From NCBI GenBank assembly GCA_031277685.1, contig JAITLV010000111.1, forward strand, positions 1-53,166: a stretch of DNA of 53,166 nucleotides, read 5' to 3'. Origin of the DNA: Sphingobacterium sp. Its GTDB lineage: Bacteria; Bacteroidota; Bacteroidia; Sphingobacteriales; Sphingobacteriaceae. Below are positions 15,801 through 24,072 of this stretch, one piece after another; positions within the stretch are counted from its first letter, which is position 1, and each line of letters begins with the position of its first letter. Made by a program: the position numbers and the translations under genes. A model generated the notes under the pieces. The model did no database searches and had not been told where the DNA came from. It saw only the letters and a program-made list of their open reading frames with translations.

Positions 15801-16334
15801 AAAAAATCAGGTGAACAGACATTTAACTATAACGCTGATGACTTAGTCCCTGTTGGTAATGCCCAACCGCTGGCTGAAGGTATTTTGAGAGGTACACTTT
15901 CATACAAAGGATTTACAACAAATATTTTGGTACGTTATATCCTCCGTAAGGACAATTTCAATCAGGCTTTATATACGAAAGTCGAAAATATGTCTGAAGA
16001 AGAAATTGTAAAAAATAACCAAGATAAACGTGCACTTTATGATCGCTGGCAGAACCCTGGAGACATCGCTCAATTCAGAGGAATTAGTATCATTGATGTG
16101 ACACCGATGTCTTCACGATTTATACAACGCGAAAATTCGTTCAGCGGAGAAAGTATCAGCTTTGGTTATGAATTTAGAAACAAAACCTGGTTAGATCGTC
16201 TGAATCTCTCAACTGTCCGGGTCAACAGTATCCTGAATGATATCTTTTATAGTTCGACTGTACGAAGGGAACGCGGTACAGATTATCCGTTTGCGAGATC
16301 CGTTTCGTTCAGCCTTAATGCAACCTTTAAATAA
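12852..16334 (+). CDS. SusC/RagA-family receptor with STN signalling domain
   Basis: 1160 aa. A secretion segment near residues 49-70 is followed by an STN domain (about 74-145, ISLKKQKSSLESILKNVEKQ), a CarboxypepD_reg-like domain (about 172-250, VISGKVIDEDGKPISGATL), a TonB plug (VEEVVVTGM, LRALDPSF, GSRASNGVIVVETIKP) and a 22-strand-type barrel. The STN domain is what contacts FecR, matching the ECF/FecR pair just upstream. The first 47 residues precede the hydrophobic segment; an internal ATG at 12993 (MRINLITLLIG) is an alternative start. It forms the import channel with the SusD encoded 1 base downstream. Confidence 0.95.
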   Translation: MKFTLTPFIKKEKDFHSAVLDANSASDIWQADEKRSSLFARPLSRSLMRINLITLLIGLGLSQVDAHTYAQQISLKKQKSSLESILKNVEKQSGYSFFYKKNDINQIIDLSADIKNMPFKQVLNVILGNANLSYDFFEKTVVVKKEQAGNAQKNISLSSKQPNQLSGTIQQVISGKVIDEDGKPISGATLRLKSDMKKAVVSAMDGSFNLPLTAAGETIIVTSIGYEPYEFSAKFTGHLLTVKLKKTEAKVEEVVVTGMMTRKKESFSGATASFTGQELKMVNNQNVIAGLRALDPSFIQIENNALGSNPNMLPKIELRGQTSISTSALRDEFSIDPNQPLFILDGFETNLRTIMDLDMNIIQNVTILKDAASTAIYGSRASNGVIVVETIKPKAGKIMLSYTTDMQAQIPDLSSYNMMNASEKLEFERLSGRYTANSNLIEQQIILDSIYNARLQEVLSGVDTYWLKIPVQTGFSHRHSLSARGGEGALVFDAGVNYKNTKGSMKGSGRDDWSANLNLNYRAGKLNIANRAFVTGYTGNESPYGNFSTWVNTNPYYRPLSASEKFLTYKEDARNRNFSWNVFNPIYDANLSSFNTTKNYVINNNLMMTYDFNPALRLTASGQISKGMTDTDNFLSPLHSSFEGVENRKKGSLAHRESSVFGYTANAMLTYSKVLQAKHTITANIRGEISESQNRLNGYKAVGFPAASNGNPSFAFGFEQDSKPSASTRISRRSSLLGSINYSYDQRYNFDVNYNIDGSTSFGSNNLFSPYYSFGTSWNIHNERFAKTVNWINMLRLRANIGITGNQNFGNVSQSIFDYNADVNRFGQGISLSALGAPDLEWQRTRQTSVGIDATLFNNKLNFQINAYDKYTDPLVVAVTLPSSTGLSAYPFNAGSLDYKGLEATINYSPIYRPQNQFIVTFGLTGSMLKAKYANFNNKLSSLNNEMKQSNALIRYQDGYSPNTLWAVQSQGIDPSSGREVFLKKSGEQTFNYNADDLVPVGNAQPLAEGILRGTLSYKGFTTNILVRYILRKDNFNQALYTKVENMSEEEIVKNNQDKRALYDRWQNPGDIAQFRGISIIDVTPMSSRFIQRENSFSGESISFGYEFRNKTWLDRLNLSTVRVNSILNDIFYSSTVRRERGTDYPFARSVSFSLNATFK

Positions 16335-16335
16335 G

Positions 16336-17778
16336 ATGAAAAACATAATTACGATCACTATACTCACAATTAGTCTCGGATTGACTGGTTGTAATAAATG
16401 GTTAGATGTCAAACCTGAAGATAAATTTATTGAAGAAGAAGTCTTTAAAACCGCGCAAGGATTCCATGATGCATTAAATGGTATTTACCTCAACATCAGC
16501 GATGACAATTTATATGGCCGCATGCTCAATCTGGAAACACTGGACTTACTCGCACAGACATATTACATATCAGGAGCCCATGATAAAAAACGTCAACAGC
16601 TCAACAGTTTCAATTATGGGGACAAAGATGTCAAAGAACAATTGGATATTATTTGGACGAATTTGTATGTCAACATTACCAATATTAATAGGTTTCTGGA
16701 GAACCTGGACACATATGGACATGTTTTAGACACACAGACAAAGGCTTTGATGGAAGGCGAGGCCCTTACTGCTCGAGCGTACATTTATTTAGATATACTC
16801 CGGATGTTCGCACCGGCGTTCGCAGTGGATAAAGAAGCGCAAACAATCCCCTATTATACCAATACAACGTATGAAGCGGCTCCATTTTTAAAGAGTACAG
16901 CGGTGATGGCCAATATTTTGGCCGATTTAAAAAAATCATCAGAACTGTTGCTCAAGTATGACCCTGTTCTAAATATGGGAAGAGTGGATCAAACATTCGG
17001 CGAGGTGCAATTAGGTTCCAAACCTTTTCTTCAATTCAGAAACTATCATTTCAATTATTTTGCTGCCAAAGGTCTGGAAGCAAGAGCCAACTTATGGGCC
17101 GGTAACAAACAAGATGCTCTGAAATCCGCTGAAGCTGTGATCGCTGCTAAATCCAAGTTTCCATGGGTCCAGGCTTCTGACCTAAGCGCGTTATCTCAAA
17201 TCAATCGTGTATTTAGCATGGAGCTAATCCTGGCATTTGAAAGTCCAAGATTATACAAAAACTACGATGAACTGTTTAGCCCAGCCTTGGAAGATCGAAA
17301 TATTCTCAGCGCAGGGACAACCAACAGATTTATCAATGTCGTTTACGAAAATTGGGAGAATGATTTTAGATATGCCTCCAATTGGCGTTCCAATGGTGGT
17401 AAATCCTACCCCGTTTTCTTAAAATATGCTGATATTACATCAGACAATAACCGGAATTTTAGATATACCATACCCGGTATGCGCATCAGTGAATTGTATC
17501 TAATTGCATCCGAATGCGAAACTGATCAAACAAAAGCATTGGCCTATTTAAATGAATTACGTAAAAATAGAAACTGTGATATTCTCGCAAGCGCGACAGG
17601 ACTACTTGACAATATCAAGAAAGAGTATCGCAAAGAATTCTACGGCGAAGGCCAGCTATGGTATTACTACAAGCGCAATGATAACAGAACAATCAATGGA
17701 GCAACCACAACAAATAAATCTGTGCCGGTAGAAAGCTATACATTTCCAATTCCACAATCTGAAACTGACCCAAGGTAA
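16336..17778 (+). CDS. SusD/RagB-family substrate-binding lipoprotein
   Basis: 480 aa. ATG 16336 is chosen because it starts one base after the susC stop and gives a proper lipoprotein signal (MKNIITITILTISLGLTGC, C19); the frame is open further upstream inside susC. The TPR-rich SusD fold is indicated by CNKWLDVKPEDKFIEEEVF and the segments GEALTARAYIYLDILRMFAP and MRISELYLIASECE, and by a C-terminal YRKEFYGEGQLWYYYKR motif. It acts as the outer-surface lid on the SusC channel. It is rather short for the family, suggesting a compact binding face. Confidence 0.94.
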   Translation: MKNIITITILTISLGLTGCNKWLDVKPEDKFIEEEVFKTAQGFHDALNGIYLNISDDNLYGRMLNLETLDLLAQTYYISGAHDKKRQQLNSFNYGDKDVKEQLDIIWTNLYVNITNINRFLENLDTYGHVLDTQTKALMEGEALTARAYIYLDILRMFAPAFAVDKEAQTIPYYTNTTYEAAPFLKSTAVMANILADLKKSSELLLKYDPVLNMGRVDQTFGEVQLGSKPFLQFRNYHFNYFAAKGLEARANLWAGNKQDALKSAEAVIAAKSKFPWVQASDLSALSQINRVFSMELILAFESPRLYKNYDELFSPALEDRNILSAGTTNRFINVVYENWENDFRYASNWRSNGGKSYPVFLKYADITSDNNRNFRYTIPGMRISELYLIASECETDQTKALAYLNELRKNRNCDILASATGLLDNIKKEYRKEFYGEGQLWYYYKRNDNRTINGATTTNKSVPVESYTFPIPQSETDPR

Positions 17779-18587
17779 TGATCATGAAAACATTAAAATT
17801 ACTAATTTTCTGCCTGCTCGCTATCAGTCTATCTATAAGCTGTAAGAAAAGTAGTCTTGAAACATATACTGGACAAAACAATATCTATTTTATTAATAAA
17901 ATAAGCAATGGTACCTATATCCCTGTACAATATGGTATGTATTCTTTTGGCTATGTAGATCCTAAAATAACCGAAGCAATTTTCCCCCTAGTTGTCACGA
18001 CAACGGGCGGAAAATCCAATCAGGACCGCCCTTATAAATTGCTGATTGATCCAGCATCAACTATGGTAAAAGGTCGTGATTACGATATTGTTAACGACAA
18101 TTTTGCTATTAAAACTGGTCAGGTAAGTGACACCCTGCGCATCCGTTTACATCGCAACGCCGAATTAAAAAAGGAAAATTTGAACCTGCTCTTTCAACTC
18201 GAATCAAACGAAAACTTTTCTACTTCAATGAATAGTCAGGAGATTGGTACCGGAAACAGCAAATACACAGCTTACTTCACCCGATTTTTATTAGAAGCCA
18301 ATGATATCCCAGGCGCTCCAGATTTTTGGGATCCAGCGAAATCTGTCTATGCCTCACTTGTTATCGGATATCTTGGAAAGTTCTCCGGGCTCAAATTTAA
18401 GCTGTTGATCGAACGATATGGTTTGAATCTCGAGGATCTCACCGCGCCAGGTTATGTGCCTTCAATACCGAGTATTTTTGGCTGGGCCTATGGGACAAAA
18501 TCCTATCTGGACGAACAGGCAGCTTCTGGAAATCCGATTATGGATGAAGATGGAAAACCAATGGAATTAGGTATTTACGTCCAATAA
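17778..18587 (+). CDS. DUF4843-type lipoprotein
   Basis: 269 aa, overlapping the susD stop by one base (TAATG), which is translational coupling; an ATG at 17784 is an alternative. Lipobox near LSISC (C22). The layout (TYTGQNNIYF..., a central beta domain, late motif FLLEANDIPGAPDFWDPAKSVY and G.YS..K) fits the DUF4843 family, which is nearly always the gene after SusD in this cluster type. Function is unknown; a surface-exposed accessory binding protein is the usual guess. Confidence 0.85.
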   Translation: MIMKTLKLLIFCLLAISLSISCKKSSLETYTGQNNIYFINKISNGTYIPVQYGMYSFGYVDPKITEAIFPLVVTTTGGKSNQDRPYKLLIDPASTMVKGRDYDIVNDNFAIKTGQVSDTLRIRLHRNAELKKENLNLLFQLESNENFSTSMNSQEIGTGNSKYTAYFTRFLLEANDIPGAPDFWDPAKSVYASLVIGYLGKFSGLKFKLLIERYGLNLEDLTAPGYVPSIPSIFGWAYGTKSYLDEQAASGNPIMDEDGKPMELGIYVQ

Positions 18588-18599
18588 TGCATTCCCACT

Positions 18600-20135
18600 A
18601 TGAAAAGATTACTATTTATAACAATACTTTGCATTTCCATGTTAAATGCATTTCAATCTTGCCAGAAAGACCTAGGAAATTATACCTATACTCATTTTGA
18701 CAGTTTGAAAATCCGCGGTATAGACACGGCCTATCTCGCGTACAATCAAAAAACATTTAAGATCACGCCTGATATAGCATTGGTCAGCGGAGAAAAAGTG
18801 GATCCTAACAACTATACCTATGAATGGTACACAATTAATCCAAGTGCTGCTGTTTTAAATGCGGACAAAAAGAAAGTTCTCGGAAATAAGCTGGAGCTAG
18901 ATGCAATAATCAGCTTGTCTCCGGCTAATTACATTTTACACCTCAGGGTAAAGAACAAAATAGACAATACCATATCTGAATTTGTCACCAAACTCAGTGT
19001 TACTTCCGAACTTGCAAATGGTTGGCTTATCCTTAACGATATTGACGGAAAATGCCGGTTGGATATGTTGAATTACAATTTAACCACATTAAAATACGAG
19101 CCTTATCCGGATATTCTTAAAAATTTCGCAAGAATCGACATACCAGGATCTCCTAAATTGGTCTTGTTTTTAAATGATAGGGATGCTATCACAAGCAAAT
19201 ATGTCAATAGGGTCTATGTGGGCACCGACAAAACAACGATGAGCTTTAACAACCAGGAGAATACCTGGACAGATTTCCGGAATTTGAAAAAAGAGATCTT
19301 CCGGACAACGCCTGATAATTATTATGCTGAAGTTATTCAACCGACTGGTAGAAGCGGAGATCCTGTCTATATTTTAGACAGCGAAGGTACACTCATGCAT
19401 CAAAATGTGACGCAAAACATGGTCTATGGCTCAACAATTAACCGGTTAAATGGAGGTGTTAAGCTCAATATTTCAAAATTTATTGCAGTAAATTGGGGCA
19501 ATTCCATATCCTATGCTGTTGTTTTCGACAAAAAAAACCAACGCTTTTTAGTTCATAACAGCACAAATTACACGTTACTGATCCCAGGGTCAAGCAATCC
19601 TGAAATTTTCACACCTGAAGACATGAAGATGGATTTGGTGTATATGGAACGTGTGCTGACGTCAACGAACCAGTTCTATGCGTTATTGAAAAATCCAGCA
19701 AACAATAAACTAAGATTAGTACGGTTTACACATCAGGGTGCCATCTTCGATCCTTTAGCCGTTGATGACATTGAAAATCCGTATGGTATGGAATCAGCTG
19801 AAAATATTGCTGCAGATCCAACATTTGGTTATATCTACTACACCGTCGGGAACAAAGTATATCAATACGATCCATTTACAAAAAAACACAGCCTTGCAGT
19901 AGACGCTGGTACCCGTCGCATCTCCAAAGTTAAATTTCAAAAGGTAGCTGCATTTACTACAAATGCCCGCTACAATGATTTCGCCAAGAAACTGATGGTA
20001 TGTACTTACGATCCTGCAAGTCCTAATACCAGCGGTAAAATGGATTTTTATGGAATTAGCCTATCTGGGACTCCAAAGCTAGCCGAATCATATAGCGGTT
20101 TTGGCAAGATCGTCGATGTGTCCTACCGTGAATAA
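18600..20135 (+). CDS. PKD-like family lipoprotein
   Basis: 511 aa. Lipoprotein signal with C21 (NAFQSC). The N-terminal part (YTYEWYTINPSAAVLN...; LHLRVKNKIDNTISEFVTKLSV) resembles the PKD-like domain family (PF16407) that accompanies DUF4843 proteins. The remainder (about 140-500) looks beta-propeller-like, with repeating segments such as GWLILNDIDGKCRLDMLNY, YVYYTVGNKVYQYDP-type strands and DFAKKLMVCTYDP. It starts 12 bases after the DUF4843 gene, so it is co-transcribed. It probably sits on the cell surface with the SusCD complex; no catalytic motif is seen. Confidence 0.8.
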   Translation: MKRLLFITILCISMLNAFQSCQKDLGNYTYTHFDSLKIRGIDTAYLAYNQKTFKITPDIALVSGEKVDPNNYTYEWYTINPSAAVLNADKKKVLGNKLELDAIISLSPANYILHLRVKNKIDNTISEFVTKLSVTSELANGWLILNDIDGKCRLDMLNYNLTTLKYEPYPDILKNFARIDIPGSPKLVLFLNDRDAITSKYVNRVYVGTDKTTMSFNNQENTWTDFRNLKKEIFRTTPDNYYAEVIQPTGRSGDPVYILDSEGTLMHQNVTQNMVYGSTINRLNGGVKLNISKFIAVNWGNSISYAVVFDKKNQRFLVHNSTNYTLLIPGSSNPEIFTPEDMKMDLVYMERVLTSTNQFYALLKNPANNKLRLVRFTHQGAIFDPLAVDDIENPYGMESAENIAADPTFGYIYYTVGNKVYQYDPFTKKHSLAVDAGTRRISKVKFQKVAAFTTNARYNDFAKKLMVCTYDPASPNTSGKMDFYGISLSGTPKLAESYSGFGKIVDVSYRE

Positions 20136-20266
20136 CAGGAATAAGAAATAAACAGGCTAATTTCTAAGAACCGACACAATACAAGTCATACGAAATTAAA
20201 CCGCACCAACGGTCTATCAGCACCTAACAAATGCTAATTATAGATATTTCAAGTTGATGTTTATTT

Positions 20267-20303
20267 AAGCAGCTGACAGAATGTTTCATTCCGTTGGCTG
20301 CTT
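20267..20303 (+). promoter_or_regulatory. Stem-loop before the aspartyl peptidase gene
   Basis: Arms 20267-20283 (AAGCAGCTGACAGAATG) and 20287-20303 (CATTCCGTTGGCTGCTT) pair over 17 positions with two G-U pairs and one mismatch around a TTT loop. There is no U-run after it, so it is not a standard terminator. It lies 28 bases before the next start codon, in the 196-bp gap between the PKD-like and peptidase genes, where it could act as an attenuator or RNA processing site. Confidence 0.55.
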
Positions 20304-20331
20304 ATGACACCACAACACACAAACAATCCTT

Positions 20332-21825
20332 ATGTGGACTACTCAAATAAAAAAATTGGTAATACTGGCAATTTATATAGGAAACAGTATTACTTTACTC
20401 GCACAAACAGAAACAACCCTCCCGGTCAGATTACTTGCTTGCTTTGAAAAAAAGGATACCTCTATCATAACAGGTGAGCTCGCCCCAAATTTCTCTGTCG
20501 CAGGTCATACCGGCGAAGGAGCTAGCTTTCGTTTAAACCAAATTGTCAAAAATTACCCCTTAAAAGCTGTACATATTTTATCGGAAAAGAAAACAAACCG
20601 TGGGACATTATTGCAAATAGAAATTACCGATTCTAAAGGTAAGACAACAAGCGATCAAGCCCTAGTCGATGGTAATGGAAAGCTAATCTATTTCAGTCTT
20701 TTTGATCAGCTTTATGGGCTGAAAAGGGAAAACAAACCTAAACTACGGGCTGTCATTCCTTTCGAGAACAAAAATGGTTCCATGTACTTATTGGTAAAAA
20801 TCAATGACTATGAAAAACCATTACGTCTCTTGTTTGACACTGGTGCAGATGGCATGGCCATTAGTCAGCAGCTCGCTGATGTAATTGGGTTAAAGGTAAC
20901 CCGTGAGAATAATGCATCTGTCGTCGGTGGTAACACAAAGATTCAGGTATCTGATAACAACAATATTCTACTGGATACGCTACAATTGGCCGGCCAGGGT
21001 ATTGCTATTTTCCCTGAGATGGGCAAAGAAGGTGATGGCATTATTGGCAATACATTGATTCGCCAATTTATCACGCATATCAACTACGATGAAAATACGA
21101 TTTCACTGTATGATTTCGGTGATTTTCAATACAAGGGTAAGGGAACGACAGTCCCAATTACAATGCCTGCTGGGGTAATGATATTACCGGGACAACTTGA
21201 GATTGTAAAAGATAAGCGTTATTCGGGTCATTTTGTTTTCGATACCGGGGCTGCTTATGACTTGATCTGCTTCCGGCCATTTGTACGCCAGAACAAACTA
21301 TTGATCAGCGGCTTTAAACCCGAAGCACAGGCAGCAACGGTAAGTATGGGAATTTCCTCCCCCACTTTCGCTGGTAGAAGTTACCAATTTGCCATCTCGG
21401 CACTTCCGGCCATGCAGGGTTTGCCTGTTTCACTAATGGGGGGTAGTGCTGGAAATGAACAATGGCAACCTGGTTTCGACGGATCAATTGGAGTCCGACT
21501 GTTGAGCCGTTATAACATCACAATAAATCTAGCGGAAGGTGAGGCATATTTTTCCCCGAATAGATTACATGATCACCCACAGGATTTTTTAGTCAGAAAT
21601 TATCAGTTTGGCTGGGATAACATTGGCCAGTTGCGGGCATTGGGTCCCGTCGGTACTTCTGAAAACACAGATGGTTTAAAAGCAGGAGTTGCAATTCAGC
21701 AAATTGACAAATATACAGTTGACCAATTAAAGAATAAACCAAGCCTGATAGAAGAAATTCGATTAAAGGCGAAGGAAGAATCAATTCCAGTGACTACAGT
21801 TGACAAGAATATCGTCAATATTTAG
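20332..21825 (+). CDS. Secreted aspartyl peptidase with two retropepsin-like domains
   Basis: 497 aa. Signal peptide ending near residue 24 (ITLLAQ). Two catalytic motifs are visible: LLFDTGADG (D169) and FVFDTGAAY (D304), each followed by a hydrophobic-hydrophobic-Gly element (DGIIGNTLI, about 235-243; DGSIGVRLL, about 385-393). So both halves of an aspartyl active site are in one chain, unlike dimeric retropepsins. A C-terminal region (about 430-490, AGVAIQQIDKYTVDQL) resembles a PDZ-like module. Aspartyl peptidases of this type cleave peptides in the envelope. Its place after the SusCD-DUF4843-PKD genes hints that the system handles proteins or peptides. Confidence 0.85.
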   Translation: MWTTQIKKLVILAIYIGNSITLLAQTETTLPVRLLACFEKKDTSIITGELAPNFSVAGHTGEGASFRLNQIVKNYPLKAVHILSEKKTNRGTLLQIEITDSKGKTTSDQALVDGNGKLIYFSLFDQLYGLKRENKPKLRAVIPFENKNGSMYLLVKINDYEKPLRLLFDTGADGMAISQQLADVIGLKVTRENNASVVGGNTKIQVSDNNNILLDTLQLAGQGIAIFPEMGKEGDGIIGNTLIRQFITHINYDENTISLYDFGDFQYKGKGTTVPITMPAGVMILPGQLEIVKDKRYSGHFVFDTGAAYDLICFRPFVRQNKLLISGFKPEAQAATVSMGISSPTFAGRSYQFAISALPAMQGLPVSLMGGSAGNEQWQPGFDGSIGVRLLSRYNITINLAEGEAYFSPNRLHDHPQDFLVRNYQFGWDNIGQLRALGPVGTSENTDGLKAGVAIQQIDKYTVDQLKNKPSLIEEIRLKAKEESIPVTTVDKNIVNI

Positions 21826-21911
21826 TCGGATGAAAAAAGAGATTCCTACCCTAATAAAGCAAAAGATATTAAGAAAATAATTCCATTTAAATTAATTTAA
21901 CGATCTATATC

Positions 21912-23255
21912 ATGATGAAAAAAACTATTCTAATGCTAACAGCACTTGTTTCTACTGCAGTAGCATTAGCACAGCAGCCGAGTAACATTACTGGCACGAC
22001 GGATCCCGCAAAAGTAAAACGTGTAGGACTATTTAAAGTATTAAATGGACGGCTGAAGGAGATAGCGACATCCACTCCCGATGCATTAGGACGATTTGCA
22101 TTTCGCTTTACTCCTGAGTATGAAGGTTTATATTCACTCGGTAGTGGTAATGCCCAGAATCAACAAGGGCTCTTTCGTTTTTACTTCAAAGGCAATGAGA
22201 ACCTGAACCTAAAACTAGACCAAAGTGATTACGAACTCACAGGCAAAAATAGCCCTGAAAACGAAACATTATGTGCTTGGGATAAACAATCGAAAACATT
22301 CCGCGATAAAGGCACCACTCCTGGAGGAATGAGCACTTATGTCGATTTCTTCCCAGAAGTAGAGGAATTTAGCACAAAGTTGACTGATATTAAGAAAAAT
22401 GTCAAAACTGGCAATGCTAAATTTGATAAATTCTTTCCTGAACTGGTAGATTACGATTTTGCCTATTATGCGATCTCTTATTTGTACATGCCACGTACTG
22501 CTCATCCAAGTAAAGAGGAAATGAGCGACTTCTATACACAATTCAATGCCGACCGATACTTAACAACCGATTTATTAAAATTTCCATACGGCGACCGCTT
22601 TATGAGCAATATGATTTATCGCAAGTTAGATCTGTCAAACAAACCAACATTCGACCAACAAATCGCAGCAATTGGACCAGATGTACTTAAAGGACAATAC
22701 ATCTTGCAGAGACTCGAGGGAGCTCGTTCCTATAATGACTTCCAGGAAATGAACGAAAAGTACAAACAGTATTTCAGCCTACCTGAACAAATTGAAAGAG
22801 CCAAAGCTGTCGAAGCAAGATTAGTTGAAACAAAGGCTGGCGTCCCTGCATTTCAATTCTCATTTCCAGACATAACTGGTAAAAAAGTTAGTCTTGCAGA
22901 CCTAAAAGGTAAGGTTGTTTTAGTTGATATGTGGGCGACATGGTGTGGTCCATGCCGTGCAGAAGAACCGCATTGGGAAAAATTAAATGAAGAATTCAAC
23001 GGAAAACCTATTGCATTTGTTGGTGTTTCTATCGATAAAGACAAACCTAAATGGGATGCTTATGTAAAAGAGAAAAAAATAAAAGGAATACAGTTGCATG
23101 CAGGTGTTGAGAATGATCTCGTCACCGCTTATAAAGTAGATGGAATTCCTCGTTACATACTTATTGACAAATCTGGAAATCTGATTACAGCAGACAGTCC
23201 AAGACCAAGCGATCCTAAATTAAAAGCATTGCTGGAAGAATGGATCCAAAAATAA
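21912..23255 (+). CDS. TlpA-like periplasmic thioredoxin-family protein
   Basis: 447 aa. Signal peptide ending near residue 20 (ALAQ). The N-terminal 300 residues form a DUF4369-like/helical region common in Bacteroidota; the C-terminal thioredoxin domain (about 310-447) contains WATWCGPC (341-348; redox cysteines C345 and C348), GVSIDKDKPKW and the cis-proline region VDGIPRYILID. It reduces or isomerises disulfides outside the cytoplasm. It is the last gene of the ECF-FecR-SusCD operon, 86 bases after the peptidase, and ends at a strong terminator. Either of two consecutive ATGs (21912, 21915) may be used. Confidence 0.93.
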   Translation: MMKKTILMLTALVSTAVALAQQPSNITGTTDPAKVKRVGLFKVLNGRLKEIATSTPDALGRFAFRFTPEYEGLYSLGSGNAQNQQGLFRFYFKGNENLNLKLDQSDYELTGKNSPENETLCAWDKQSKTFRDKGTTPGGMSTYVDFFPEVEEFSTKLTDIKKNVKTGNAKFDKFFPELVDYDFAYYAISYLYMPRTAHPSKEEMSDFYTQFNADRYLTTDLLKFPYGDRFMSNMIYRKLDLSNKPTFDQQIAAIGPDVLKGQYILQRLEGARSYNDFQEMNEKYKQYFSLPEQIERAKAVEARLVETKAGVPAFQFSFPDITGKKVSLADLKGKVVLVDMWATWCGPCRAEEPHWEKLNEEFNGKPIAFVGVSIDKDKPKWDAYVKEKKIKGIQLHAGVENDLVTAYKVDGIPRYILIDKSGNLITADSPRPSDPKLKALLEEWIQK

Positions 23256-23285
23256 AAAACATTTAAAGTATCAACTCAACACAGT

Positions 23286-23314
23286 GAGGCTATCATAGGA
23301 TAGCCTCTTTTTTT
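23286..23314 (+). terminator. Rho-independent terminator of the ECF-FecR-SusCD operon
   Basis: Perfect 9-bp stem GAGGCTATC (23286-23294) / GATAGCCTC (23299-23307), loop ATAG, followed by seven T. It lies 31 bases after the thioredoxin stop codon. Confidence 0.92.
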
Positions 23315-23406
23315 ATAGCAATATTTGCTGTAAAAAAGAAATACGACCATTAAGCACAAAGCAACGAGGCATTTGGTGCTATTAATCATTCCATTTTTTA
23401 TTCCGC

Positions 23407-23814
23407 TCAACTTCCCCGATAGGTCGAATATCCATAAGGGGAAAGCGTGATTGGTACATGGTAATGTTTATCATCCGAAATTATGAATATTACTTCAATG
23501 TAAGGATAGAATGATTCCGATTTTTCCTGTTTGAAATATGCTTCCGTATAAAAAGTCAACTTGTAGACTCCTTGGTTATCTTGCGAGACAGGAAGAAAAT
23601 CATTAACCCTACCATTAGTATCAGTAAATCGAACACCAATATCCTCCCAGGAAGTATTATCCATTTGCGATTTTTGAAGCTTTACCTTTACACCTGCTGC
23701 AGGCTTACCCGTACTGACATCGAGGATATGGCTCGACAATTGAAACCTGATCTCCTGTCCATAGCAGAGCGTGACCAAGACTAAATTTAAAAAAATAATA
23801 ACTGCTTTTTTCAT
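23407..23814 (-). CDS. Exported 5-hydroxyisourate hydrolase (transthyretin-like)
   Basis: 135 aa. An N-terminal signal peptide (about 1-19, CYGQ) precedes a complete transthyretin-related domain: SSHILDVSTGKPAAGVKV at the start and the diagnostic C-terminal HYHVPITLSPYGYSTYRGS (YRGS tetrad residues). The enzyme hydrolyses 5-hydroxyisourate, the product of urate oxidation, to OHCU. The signal peptide places it in the periplasm, away from any cytoplasmic urate pathway. No urate oxidase, OHCU decarboxylase or allantoinase gene is near. It is a single-gene unit facing the operon at 10874-23255; gaps on both sides carry no other gene. Confidence 0.92.
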   Translation of the reverse strand: MKKAVIIFLNLVLVTLCYGQEIRFQLSSHILDVSTGKPAAGVKVKLQKSQMDNTSWEDIGVRFTDTNGRVNDFLPVSQDNQGVYKLTFYTEAYFKQEKSESFYPYIEVIFIISDDKHYHVPITLSPYGYSTYRGS

Positions 23815-24072
23815 CTTTACGATAATTTACCACTATCGGCTGGAATTCATCAATCCTAGTACCTTCCAATCCCGATAATTATACGATAAAATTAATAAAG
23901 ACCCCGCTTACTTGCTTTGGATATTTCATTCCGAACCTTGTGGCATTCATATCAGTCGCGGTCGAAACTAAACAAAACCATTACATAACTGAACAACGTA
24001 TTAATAACGCAGGCCTTTATAACGGGCTTCCATAAACGCTATTAACAAAAGCAATCCCCGATCATATGTCTC

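Noticed and set aside
16237..16335. Upstream extension of susD into susC
   Set aside because: The added 33 residues lie inside the susC coding sequence and precede a perfect lipoprotein signal starting at 16336.
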